From the NCBI GenBank assembly GCA_022376515.1, contig WTXI01000009.1:248001-312000 (forward strand): DNA of 64,000 bases, read 5' to 3'. Under the pieces are notes generated by a model, which was not told the DNA's origin, did not search any database, and worked only from the letters and a program-made list of their open reading frames with translations. Of this stretch, positions 42,532 through 53,938 are shown one piece after another. Origin of the DNA: Lactifluus volemus. Its lineage: Eukaryota; Basidiomycota; Agaricomycetes; Russulales; Russulaceae. The first letter of the stretch is position 1. Every line of letters begins with the position of its first letter. The position numbers were made by a program, and so were the translations under genes.

Positions 42532-45500
42532 ATGGGCCTTTTGAGTCCCATCCGATCCTCAACATCACGAGCCGTGCTTGGTTCCTTCACGAAATACTCT
42601 GCGCGATCATTTCACCTCACCGCCACTCGCTACCGACCTTCTCCAAGTCTCGTAGCCCGCGCCATCGCTGCACCTTCTGTCGGTGATTATGTCCCGAAAG
42701 ATGGTGAGCGCGTCCTCAATTCTCCTTCCGAAGTTGCCCGCCGGTTATCGGCCAAAGTCCTGCCAAAGCTTCCACGTCCCAACGTTCGCAAAGTGGTCAT
42801 GGTTGGTTCCGGCGGTCTCTCGATCGGCCAGGCTGGCGAGTTCGATTACTCTGGATCTCAGGCCATGAAGGCCCTGCGTGAAGAAGGAATTGACGCTGTA
42901 CTTATCAACCCAAATATTGCGACGTGGCAGACCAGTCATCAGCTGGCCTCTGAAGTGTATTTTCTCCCGATCTCTGTCGACTACGTTGCATACGTACTCG
43001 AAAAGGAACGACCCGACGGTATCTTGCTCACGTTTGGTGGTCAGAGCGCGCTCAATGTTGGCATCGAGCTTGATCGCATGGGCGTTTTGGAGCGGTTGGG
43101 CGTTCAAGTTCTCGGAACGCCGATACGCACCCTGGAAGTCTCCGAGGACAGAGATCTATTCGTCCAGGCTCTCAAGGGTGATTTGCTTAGTATTCCCTCC
43201 CATCCGTTTCCTTTGCGCGTTAACGCCTCCCTCTCAGAAATCAACATCCCGGTAGCGCAGTCCACGGCAGTGTCTTCCGTCAACGCGGCTCTCGCCGCTG
43301 CAGAGAAAATTGGATATCCTGTTATCATGCGCTCGGCTTTTACTCTCGGAGGTCTCGGTTCAGGTTTTGCCAACAACCCTGAAGAGATGCGTGATCTCGC
43401 AGCGCGTGGTCTCTCGCTCTCCCCTCAAGTGCTCGTAGAACGAAGTATGAAAGGCTGGAAGGAGGTCGAGTATGAAGTGGTCCGGGATGGCGCCGATGTG
43501 TGTGCATCATTTCCTTTCACCTGAGATCATCGTTTACTAATAAGCTACGTTCCCTCCTGTTCAGAACACGATCATATGCTGCAACATGGAAAATTTCGAC
43601 CCACTTGGCACGCACACGGGGGATTCGATTGTTGTCGCACCCTCACAAACATTGACCGACGATGAATACCATATGTTGCGTAGTGCCGCCCTCGATGTAC
43701 GATGCCAGGCAATCCCGGCATCACCCACATTAATTACATGCGACAGGTCATTCGGCACCTTGGCGTTGTCGGCGAATGCAACATTCAGTATGCGTTGAAC
43801 CCTAATAGCCGGGAGTACTGTGTTATCGAGGTCAATGCCCGGCACGTATTCCTTCTGCCTTTATCCAAAATGTCTTCTAATACACTTCCTCAGCTTGAGC
43901 CGCTCTAGTGCATTAGCTTCCAAGGCTACTGGATATCCACTCGCATACACGGCCGCAAAGCTCGCGCTTGGTTATACCCTCCCAGAACTTCCCAATGCCG
44001 TCACGAAGACGACGACCGCATGTTTCGAGCCCTCCCTCGACTACATCGTCACAAAGATACCAAAGTGGGATCTCGCCAAGTTTTCGTCTCAAGTCAATCG
44101 CGAAGTCGGTTCGTCGATGAAGTCTGTTGGTGAAGTCATGGCTATTGGTCGCACATTTGAGGAGAGTCTTATGAAGGCCGTACGCATGGTCGACCCGCGC
44201 TGGGTTGGTTTTGACGTTTTTGGCAAGAGGATGGACAAGGAAATGCTTGATAAAGCGCTGCAAAAGCCAACAGACATGAGATTGTTTGCCATCGCGCAGG
44301 CGATGTATCTCGAGGGCTATACAGTTGATCGCATTCACGACCTTACCAAGATTGACAAGGTGGGCACTTTCGTGGTTCTATTTGATTACGTGTCCTGATC
44401 AAACTCGCAGTGGTTTTTGTACAAGCTTGAGAATATTGTCGAAACACATCGCGCCTTGACTTCAGCCGGCAGTGTACAGGCATCGACGCAAAGCTCATGA
44501 CTCGCGCTAAACGAATGGGTTTCGCAGACATCCACATAGCCTCTTTGATCAACTCGGATGAAGCGACAGTCCGTGCGCATCGCAAGTCTCTTGGCGTCAT
44601 TCCCTTTGTCAAACGCATCGACACACTTGCCGCGGAGTTCCCCGCCTATACCAACTACCTGTATACGACATACAATGCCTCGGAACATGATGTCGAATTT
44701 GACGAACATGGTACGATGGTACTTGGAAGCGGTGTTTACCGCATAGGTAGAGTGTCGAGTTCGATTGGTGTGCAGTGACATGCGCGAGGAGTTTGCGTAA
44801 TCAAGGCGTGCGCACCATTATGGTCAACTATAACCCCGAGACGGTTTCGACGGACTTTGATGAGGCCGACAGGCTGTACTTTGAGGAGCTTGGATGGGAA
44901 AGGGTGATGGACATCTTCGAATTGGAAGGCGCACAGGGCGTTGTTGTCAGTGTCGGAGGTGCGCTCTTCGTTTCTCACAAAGGTCGCCTATCGATGATAG
45001 GCTACTAGGTCAATTGCCACAGAATATTGCGTTGCGCCTTAAGGAGAGCGGCGTCAAGGTGCTTGGGACAGACCCAGACAATATTGATATGGCTGAGGAC
45101 CGCCACAAATTCTCATCAGTTCTCGACACAATCGGCGTTGATCAGCCTGAATGGACCGAAGTTACGAGCGTTGAGGCCGCCAAAGCATTTGCGCAACGCG
45201 TTGGGTATGTTCCTGGGTCCTATGTTTGACCTTAGGTCTAAAGTTAAGTTGACACACAGATACCCCGTTCTCATTCGCCCGTCTTACGTTCTATCTGGTG
45301 CCGCGATGAACGTTGTGTATGAAGAGTCGGCACTCGAGTACAACCTCTCTGCTGCCGCATCGGTGTCTCCTTTGCACCCTGTCGTTGTGACCAAATTCAT
45401 TGACGCCGCTCAGGAGATCGACGTGGATGCGGTTGCGCACAAGGGACGGCTTCTCGTCCATGCAGTATCCGAACATGTAGAGAATGCCGGTGTGCATTCG

Positions 45501-46558
45501 GGCGATGCAACCCTAGTTTTACCTCCTTTCTCTCTTCCCGATTCCGACATGGCACGCCTCAAGGAGATTGCGCAGAAGGTGGCGGTCGGCTTTGACATTT
45601 CTGGCCCGTTCAATATGCAGGTCATCCGTAAGGCCGGTGCGGTGGAGGGTGAGGAATCTCAGCTCAAGGTGATCGAGTGCAATTTGCGCGCATCGCGCTC
45701 GTTCCCCTTCGTGAGTAAAGTACTGGGTCACAATTTTATCGAGACGGCGGCGGCAGCTATTACGGGGGTAAACGTCCCTGAGCCAGTCGACCTTATGGCA
45801 CAAACGCGGGATTACACTTCCGTCAAGGTTGCACAGTTTTCGTGGACGCGATTGGGCGGCGCGGATCCCTTCCTTGGAGTAGGTGCGTTATGATGGTCAC
45901 GATTCTCTACTTATACTGGTGGTAACGCTCATCTTTCAGAGATGGCAAGCACCGGCGAGGTGGCGTCATTTGGTCGTGACATTCATGAAGCATATTGGGC
46001 ATCCCTGCTTAGCACGACCGGCTTTAGGGTTCCTCGCGAAAAGTCAGGCGTCTTGATAGGTGGAGACGTCAGGACACCAGAGATGCGCAGCATCGCGACG
46101 ACGTTGTCCAACCTGGGCTTCCGGTTGTTCTGCTCGTCGCCCCAGGTCGAAGAATTCCTCAATCACCTGCCCTACGTCTCGGCCAAACGCATATTTTTCC
46201 CCACAAAGGATAAACGAAAACTCCGAGAGGTATTCGACGAGTTTGACATTCAGTGCGTTATCAACCTTGCGAAGGGTCGCGGCAAGTCGGTGACGGATGA
46301 GGATTATGTCGCCCGACGGTGCGTATGACAAATTGAACTCCCGCTACATTATCCGCGCGCCTGATATTGGCAAATAATTTTTTTCCCAGGAATGCTGTTG
46401 ACTTTGGCCTGCCATTGCTGAACAACCCACGAACGGCTCAGCTCTTTGTCGATAGTCTCGCAAAAAAGATGCCTCAGGGTGGTCTGCGGAAGTACGCCGA
46501 GGGTCGGATTCCCTCCGAGGTCAAGTCCTGGCGCGAGTTTATAGGTGTCCGCGGCTAG
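42532..46558 (+). CDS. CPA2: Arginine-specific carbamoyl-phosphate synthase, large subunit
   Basis: Ten exons: 42532-43177, 43238-43497, 43565-43696, 43747-43841, 43894-44359, 44411-44958, 45009-45204, 45260-45882, 45940-46318, 46390-46558. The family makes carbamoyl phosphate from glutamine-derived ammonia, bicarbonate and two ATP for ornithine carbamoylation. The first ~45 residues are Arg/Ser-rich without acids, fitting a mitochondrial presequence. Two ATP-grasp halves are clear, for example [55 protein letters not shown] and [17 protein letters not shown]. No ATCase or DHOase domain is attached, which points to the arginine enzyme rather than the pyrimidine one. Oddities: intron 4 (43842-43893) is GC-AG, and exon 6 needs one extra base at about 44471-44481 and again at about 44745-44752. 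As written, the product stops at about 44500. With both bases it would be 1171 aa. Confidence 0.9.
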
Positions 46559-46727
46559 GGACTTTAGCTTCTCCTATTAGCGCATCACATAAGAAAAAGG
46601 GCGTCGTTGCTCCATCTACATACAATACAATTGATGTGTATGCTATCCTTATCTTTTCCTTTCACAACATTGTATGGTTACACCTGTCCAACACCAATTC
46701 ATCACTTTTAAACCGTTCTCGTTGAAT

Positions 46728-48455
46728 TCAAGGAAGGAGATCTTCGGGCGTGGACAGCCGCTCCATGGCAAGATCTACTCGTCCTGTAGGTCCAGCTCGT
46801 CTGTCGCGCCAATCTGCACTTGTGTCGTTGCTGCGGTGAACTGCGAATTTCTGCACTATTTCGGGATCCAACGTTCCTTCGATGGCGTCGGCGACTATAC
46901 GTCCAATCACCGGCATAAACTGCGAAAAACAGCTTTAGGGAACGGATCAAAGAAAACGCGAGACACTGCAAAGCCCACCTTGAAGGCATGTCCACTTCCG
47001 GACGTCGCCAAGAGCAGACCAGGGTCTGACGGGTGATATCCTATCACCCAATTGTCATCAGGAGAGTCCGTGTACCTGAAGACAACGAGCTCGAGGTAAG
47101 CTATAAAGGGGGGGAGGGGGAGGGGGGTTAATTTACCAGCACATCCGGGTGGTGGCAAAAGGCTTCTCTGCGAGCTCTGGATAAAAGCCACAGAGGGTGT
47201 TTCGGAGGAGCCGAAGGGATGATTGGGGTACTCGCAGGCCGTCATCGCCGTGAGAGAGAATTGTGCGGGGTGTCGACACGTCGTCCCCGTGCACGTAGTG
47301 CACCACCCCAGAATCGTGAATGGCACACTTGACGATGTTATCATCCGTAGGCTACACACGAGCAGAGTAATTTGGTTCGTTTGGGATTGTTTCAGCCTGA
47401 CGCAGAGTCGAGAGAGAAAGAGAGGGAGAGGAGGGGATCTCACTGACTGGAAATACGTAGAAACCGGTGCAAACGTCAAGTATGACGGGGACATCCCTAT
47501 AGCGCGCCGCCTCTTCTTCGGTGAGCTGAATTTGCGCGACAGCATGACTTGTGAGGAGACGATGAGCACACGTCGCGAAACCGTTTCTAGTATTTCACAA
47601 CTTCTTCTTACCCAGTCGAGAGGCACATCTCGCCAAGATCTAGCTCGCGGAACGTGGACGCGGTCCAAGCACCAGTGGCGATTATCACCAGGCGTGCGGT
47701 CATGCAAGACCCGTCGGCGAGCGTCACGCCCAAAGTCATTCCATCGCCGTCTCGTACGAGACCCGTCACGGTCCTTCCACCGACGACGTTGGCCCCCAAT
47801 GCGATCACGCGCGTCATCAGCTTCTCGAGGCCACGAGTTGCGAGAGCCCAGCCAGAATCTAGATTCAAGTATCCAGAGAATTGGTCGAATAGGGCGCCGG
47901 TCCTGATGTTGGACGGGAAGACGGTACGGATGGGATCTCCGGCGTCCAACTTGACCACCCGTTGGCCGAGAGCGACTTGGTTGGTGTACGCTTTCGATGT
48001 ACCGAAATAGTCATCCACAGCACCCAAGGAAAGTACGCCACATCTAAGACGTGTCATCAATCAATCACAAAACTACGTCCTAGTGGAGATTGCTAGCGGA
48101 AAAAAAAGGGAGGGTTGTTACTCTCTGTAGCAATCGCCCCATTCGTCCGTCTTCTTCCATTCTTGAATAGCATCCCGAGCGAGCTGCGTGTAGAAAGCGC
48201 TGGGATAAAACGTGCGCACGACTTGGCAAAAACCAAAGCCGAAATGATGTAGTATTAATCAACTCTGACGAGAGGACAAAGTTGGCTCTCACCCTTGTTC
48301 AAGTCACTGCTAGCCGCATCTGGTGCCGGTAACTTCTCTGATCGATCCAGAACGGTGACATTCGTGAAACCCCTCTGAAGGAGGTGATACGCCGTAGAAA
48401 TTCCAAAACATCCTGCACCAACTATGATAACGTCCTCATCCTTAGAAACGACCAT
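46728..48455 (-). CDS. FAD-dependent amine oxidase (sarcosine/fructosyl-amino acid oxidase family)
   Basis: About seven exons with consistent splice sites. The N-terminus has a Rossmann FAD-binding loop (DVIIVGAGCFGISTAYHLLQ, residues 8-27), then SSDLNKVVRTFY, where such enzymes contact flavin and substrate. Middle exons give CGVLSLGAVDDYF and a second dinucleotide-associated strand (RLVIIATGAWTAS). The C-terminal part has CWYTDSPDDNWVIGYHP and ATSGSGHAFKFMPVIG, where the Cys and the GSGHAFKF loop match the covalent-flavin (MSOX-like) oxidases. These enzymes oxidise N-substituted amino acids such as sarcosine, pipecolate, saccharopine or fructosyl amino acids. The sequence alone does not say which. 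The C-terminus lacks an obvious peroxisomal SKL. The gene is convergent with the CPSase gene and divergent from SEM1. Confidence 0.87.
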
Positions 48456-48579
48456 GGCGTAAGTAGGTTCTGAGAATATAATAAATTAGATCTACAAGTG
48501 TACAGTTATGGTGTGACCGTAACGGAACTTTAATATAGAAACCTGACGCGGCCCGTCACGCGTTCAAATCCATCGAAAC
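48456..48579. promoter_or_regulatory. Bidirectional promoter, FAD oxidase / SEM1
   Basis: 124 bp separate the divergent start codons. No recognisable box beyond AT-rich sequence near 48475-48490. Confidence 0.45.
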
Positions 48580-49027
48580 ATGTCCTCAGCCGCAGCGACG
48601 TCCAAGCCAGATGACACCCCAAAACCAGTAGACTCTCCAAAAGAACAAGAACCACTTCCCCACCTTGGCGTACTGGAGGAGGACGACGAGTTTGAGGAAT
48701 TTCCTGTCCAGGGTGAGCCCCCCCCCCTTACCGATGCCACGCACGACTCGGTGCAACCTTCGCTAAATGGTTGGGCTTAGATTGGGATGACTCTCAAACG
48801 GATCTGGCGCATCTTGGAGGCGTGGCCCCTGGAGCGGCCAAGTCAGAAGGTGATAAACTATGGGAGGATAATTGGGATGATGATGACATTGAGGAAGAGT
48901 TTAGCGCGCAGTTGAGGTATGCACAGTCGCTCATCGTCGTCCCATTCCAACGCTGAATGTCCCTGTTTTTTTCCATAGGAATGAACTGCAAAAGTCGGGC
49001 AAGGGAGCCGTACCAATGCAACATTGA
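48580..49027 (+). CDS. SEM1: 26S proteasome lid subunit Sem1/Dss1
   Basis: Three exons (48580-48712, 48781-48916, 48979-49027) encode 105 residues. The conserved acidic/aromatic core is intact: LEEDDEFEEFPVQDWDDS, then LWEDNWDDDDIEEEFSAQL and the helix RNELQKSGKG. Dss1/Sem1 is a small disordered protein that sits in the proteasome lid, binds ubiquitin, and in animals binds BRCA2. The N-terminal 25 residues and a ~25-residue insertion between the two acidic blocks make it slightly longer than the yeast protein. Position of the introns matches the boundaries of the acidic blocks. Confidence 0.93.
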
Positions 49028-49287
49028 AGTCATACTCTTTGTATCAAATTAAATTTGCCATTGGTCCACTTTTGACTGTATGCGCTGTTGAGCTTGGACG
49101 TGAAGGAATTACAAACTGAAAAGTCTAACTTTTGAGTTACCATCTTTTTTTTCAAAATTATGCAGGTTCTGCGTGTAGAACAGCAGGTAGAAAGTTGGAT
49201 TGCCCATCATACACTATACACTATTTACTAGGGGCACCATAATCAGTCATCACATCATCAAATTCATACTGGTCCTCATTCGGCCTC

Positions 49288-51534
49288 CTATGCAGCAGTC
49301 TCCTTGGTATCATCGACCTTCTCAACGACTGACGCCTCCGACCATGCGTCGCCTTCGTCAACAAAGCCCATCCTAGAAGTGTCGTAACCATTGGCTTCGA
49401 GATATTCACGAAATTCCCTGTCTTCCTCAAGCAAACAATCTTGCGATAGAGGGCGAATGAAGAAGAGGGTAATCAATGCGCTGAGGATCGCAAGGCCGCT
49501 ACCAACCCAAAATGGCCCCGTATTACCCTTATCAGAATTCGGCCCACCAAAGTCTGGGCACTTCATCAACAAAAACACGTCTCCGAAGAAGACAACGTTG
49601 CATACCATCGATAATTACAGGAAATGCTACGGGCAGATTCAGTTTGTCAGGAACGAAGGTAGATTAAAGATATGGTATGACATACACCAAGTGCCCGCAA
49701 AAGCGCCAACCTTGCCGATAGCGGCAGCGAGACCGTAGAACTGGCCACGCACGGCAGTCGGTCCAGACTTGGCCGCAAGGAGACCGAGGCAGTTGCCAGG
49801 ACCGAGCTCACCAAAGCTCAAGAATATACCGTAAATGACGGCAAAGCCTGCGATATGTCTCTTCAGGTGAGAATATAGACCGCTCATGATGAAGCCAAAG
49901 ATTGCTTGCAATACCAGACCGGTGATCTTATAGAAACGGTGTCACTTTGAAATCAACTATATAAGTCGCTGAGGGGGAACGCACCATGGTGTTCTTAGGA
50001 CCAAGGTAGTCAACCACAAACGCACCGCCAATAGTTCCTGGCATATAAAACAAGCTTCCGGAGATTCAATTACTGGCGATATGACATGATTTTTCTCGCT
50101 TACTTGATAACAGTCGCCCAGCCAAATACAACAGCCAGAGAGGTATTGCCACCGGTAATGCTGTAGAACAATTAGGCCGGTCACTCTGTCAAGACAATCA
50201 AGGATAGAAAACATACGTATCTACGATCGTCGACGAGTAGATGCCAAACTGTATAAATGAGATCAGAGGGTAGTTGTGCGAGTAAGTAAAGAAACTTACA
50301 GGATACCTGAAACCCGCGGCATATGATTACTTCGTCTAATTCTCAACGGTAGATAATAGATAATTATACACACGTGATAAAGTCGTAGATGAACCATGTT
50401 AGTGAAATGGCCACAAGACTAACCCAGTAACGTTTGATCACAAGCCAATATGGGATTGGCGCGTCACGCAACGAGCTCTTCTTATAGCGTGTCGGATTCT
50501 GCATGTTCAACCGCCAAAGGAGGACCGCCAAGGCGGGGATGACCCCCAGCCCAAGAGATAGACGCCAGACGACGCGCAAGTGGTTTTCACCAAATCTATG
50601 AGATTAAGATAGGTGAGAAAGTAGTCTTTTTAGGGTGGTAGTAAGGTAAGCGCTTACATCCAAAACAAGACCAGGGGGACAAACGAGGAGATAACGAAAC
50701 CGAGATCGATCATCGTATCTGGAGAGGAATAACGTAAGTATGACCGGGGAGTGGTGGCGCCGGGTCATAAATTATTCTAAAACAAACTTACTCGTAGCGA
50801 GGGCGAACCATCGGTGCTGCGCGTTCTTAGCGATGCCCTCTTCCTCTGACTGCTCTGACGCGGCGACGGATCCACAGGGGTATTCTGCACCAACGCCAAT
50901 ACCGAGGAGGAAACTTATTCCCGTAGTTGAGTCGCTCGTAATGAGAGCGGCGATAACATCGGGACTTACCGACATGCACTCAGCATAGCGAGGAGACCAC
51001 CGGCACTGTGGTGAGCGCCAGTCGATGCAGCCGAGAGTCCGGAAAACAGGGCGACAATTCCGGTGGCGGCCATCTAGCAAGAGAAATCTCCCCTCTCAGC
51101 AGCGCACAATTTGCGGGGACAGGACGTACCATCCCAAACTTGCGGCCAATCTTGTCAGAGATATAACCAAAGGTAAGCATGCCGACGACAGTGCCTGCGA
51201 AGGCTACGCTTGTCAATGTCTTGCTGTAGTTGTGATGTTTGACGGCGTCAGGATAAAGAATTTTCAGAACTACAGATATGCGATGTCACGGCTCAAACGA
51301 AGTTAGTGTTTACTGAAGTGCAGCTTACTTGTATTGACTTTACAGAACAGTTAGCAGTCAGACATGACCCGGAGATGGGTAGTTACACACCGATTCCGAT
51401 GACACCGTTAGCATAGCCATCTGAGAAAAGGGCTGTGCCCGCGCTACGAATGCACAAGTCAATGAACTGTATAATCAACAGTAGACATTGAAACAGTACG
51501 CGAAGACCATGGACACCTGAGAAAGTTTGACCAT
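49288..51534 (-). CDS. MFS transporter, phosphate / glycerophosphodiester type
   Basis: A gene with about ten exons reading from an ATG near 51534 to the stop at 49288. Recognisable stretches are [10 protein letters not shown] (first membrane helix), [18 protein letters not shown] (MFS loop 2-3 motif), [15 protein letters not shown] (helix 4), [22 protein letters not shown] (helix 6), [20 protein letters not shown] (helix 7) and [21 protein letters not shown] (helices 10-11). The signatures fit the phosphate:proton symporter group that includes GIT1 glycerophosphoinositol permeases and PHO84. It probably imports phosphate or glycerophosphodiesters across the plasma membrane. Exons between 49930 and 50360 are short and were not all fixed. 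No frame break was noticed. Confidence 0.82.
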
Positions 51535-53938
51535 GGCTGAGAATCAGTAAGGTCTAGGGGAGAGAGACTCTGAGCTGTTTGCGGAGAAGAGCGCGACGAG
51601 GCGACAGCTTTGGAAACCGCGAGAAGCACCAGGTTTTATTCATTTTGCGTCAGAGAACATGTGAATAGGTACGACATGGGTGAAAAGAACCCCCAAGGAA
51701 GATTATTCTTTTGATCGTGCTAGTGCTGTAGTGTCGTTGAAGTCCGCTCCAAGTTATTGCCGGTACTGGTAGAACAAAAATAAATGACGAGGGTTGGCGC
51801 ATGCGTCCGTTCTTGGCGTTCATTGGCTACTCGGCAATGGTTCGGGCAATTCCTACCCCAGCTCTTCGTACCATCTTTTCCCACAAAAGTGCCAACTAGA
51901 ATTATGGGTGATCGTGCCTTGCCTCATGCTTCACCTTGAGAACTGAGTAGTATTCATTTGGGTACCCGCGTCAGGGAAGTGACTGGGACAGGTGACCGGC
52001 TTTGAGCGCTTAGATACGTTCTCTTCTACTTTTTTCCTCTCGCTTAGCGTGGGTGTAACTTTTCACCGGTAACAAGCAAAACTCGAATTTCCTTTCGGTG
52101 TCAGACTCAACACGACATCTCACTAGTCATGCTGGTCATCGGTAGACCCGGTGTCATGTTTAACTGAAGCGCCCCCGGGGGGGCTAACTCATCCAACACG
52201 GGTCGCCGGGGATACACTTTCAAGCCCGATCAGCTACTAAAAGACACGACGGGTTTCGTCGACAGATGACCTCAAGCCAATCAAAATCGAAGTCTGCCAT
52301 GTCACCGGGTTGTCAATCATAGATTTGCGTCTCGAAAGGCACCATATCTAGGATTGTGAGAGCGAACGTGCGCCTCGATTCCGGCTCAATTTGCTTCGTT
52401 CTCGCCGCCCTGTCGTCTCAACAGCACCCGCCCGATTGACGGGCAGCTTTTCCCGGAACGTCAAGAAGAATCGATATGGCATGGCAAGGTGTCGCCAGAG
52501 GGATAATTCGTGTTGCAGATAAGTCCGGGCTCGCCAGTCACCATAGTCCAGGAGAGGAGTGATGGCCTTCGCGATACAGTGGGACGACCTCAGTAGTCAT
52601 CGACTAAAAGGGAAAATAGTTTTCAAGTTTCCACTGGTTTTCAGGTTTCCGGAAACCTGGAAACTTGGAAACCCAGCCACGCTGTGAGTCACTTTCTACT
52701 GAGAGTTACCTAAGTTTCCCTAGGTTTCTGAGGTTTCTGATGCAACACCATTTACGGGGGTTTAGAATCGGACATTTCTATTGGTTTCTATGGGTTGTAG
52801 AAACTAAAATGCTAAACTACCGACGGCTTAGTTCCGCGCTGGTCCAAGGATATATCCACCCTAGTGACAGCTTTGACCGATTCCCCTACTCTGGTGTTCC
52901 CGAAGTATTGATCCAGACCATACAAAAATTCTGTTCAGACAGCGCAGAATCTCTGTTGTGCGTTCGAGGCATCCGGATGTTACGCGTACATCTACATCGC
53001 AGGGACAAAATCATTCGCGTCCCCTCCAGATCTACGCTTGTTGATTCTGAACACCAACTCTGCACTTCCACAGCCCAGAAAATGTCCAAGTCAATGACAT
53101 AAGAGTGCCATGATTGATGAAGGCTCAGAATTCGTTGCTCTTTGAAAATAGGAACAGAGAATAGGATGGCCATTCACTGCTTCCCTACTGTCATCTGCTT
53201 GCCATAAAAGCAAGTCATTTCGACAAAAACCAGGGGATCGCACTTGATGTAACCGTTCCGACTTTTTCGGTTCCAGGACAATGACTAATCGATGAACAAA
53301 GTCGGTCATTTTTATGGTAACTTATGCCATGTAGCGCCAGATGCTCACCTTAGACGTTACTAAACTAGCCATGGCGCTCAACTCGTGGTGTCACCGAAGG
53401 GGACCTTAAACTCACAACATCCTCAGCTGAAATCATCGTTCGGGCTCTGTAGACCTCCTAGGCGATCATTCTTGTCTGCCGTCATCCAGGCGGTGACATC
53501 CCTGAAGACAGGATGACGCATTCTTTTAACTTTTGGCAGCCGTTGCAAATCTCGTGCCTTTTTCTTCTCAGTGCTGGTGCATAAGATAGAGCTTGAAACA
53601 GATGGTCCTCGTTTGAAAAAAAAGGCTCATACAGCGAATGAATCGTCAGCCTTATCGAATTCGTGACCGTGATTCAGGGAAAGTCACCTCGATTCTCTGT
53701 TACTATTCCATCTATCTCTACCATGTATTGCCAGTGAAAGTTTCTCTTCGTTCAACAGCTATAATTGAATTATTATATTGTACGCTGGTGTCATTTGGAA
53801 ATTTCGAGTCACCCAAGATGACTCTCGATATGGTCACGTGTGAAAGCGAGCTTACGTAACCCGACTGAACCACGGCGGTGCTTTCAGCTCGAGTTGGCAC
53901 GGGACTTGGACGCTTCATCGTTGACCTTCTCCACCATC
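51535..53938. other. Intergenic region, no supported gene
   Basis: 2.4 kb without a convincing coding exon. It contains a stretch rich in GTTTCC and its complement at about 52620-52760, including the palindrome GGTTTCCGGAAACC (52644-52657). The right end is the NAB2 promoter, with a CACGTG near 53835. Confidence 0.5.

Noticed and set aside
44471..44752. Programmed frameshifting in the CPSase gene
   Set aside because: Neither site is a known slippery sequence, homologous enzymes do not use it, and two events in one exon are implausible.
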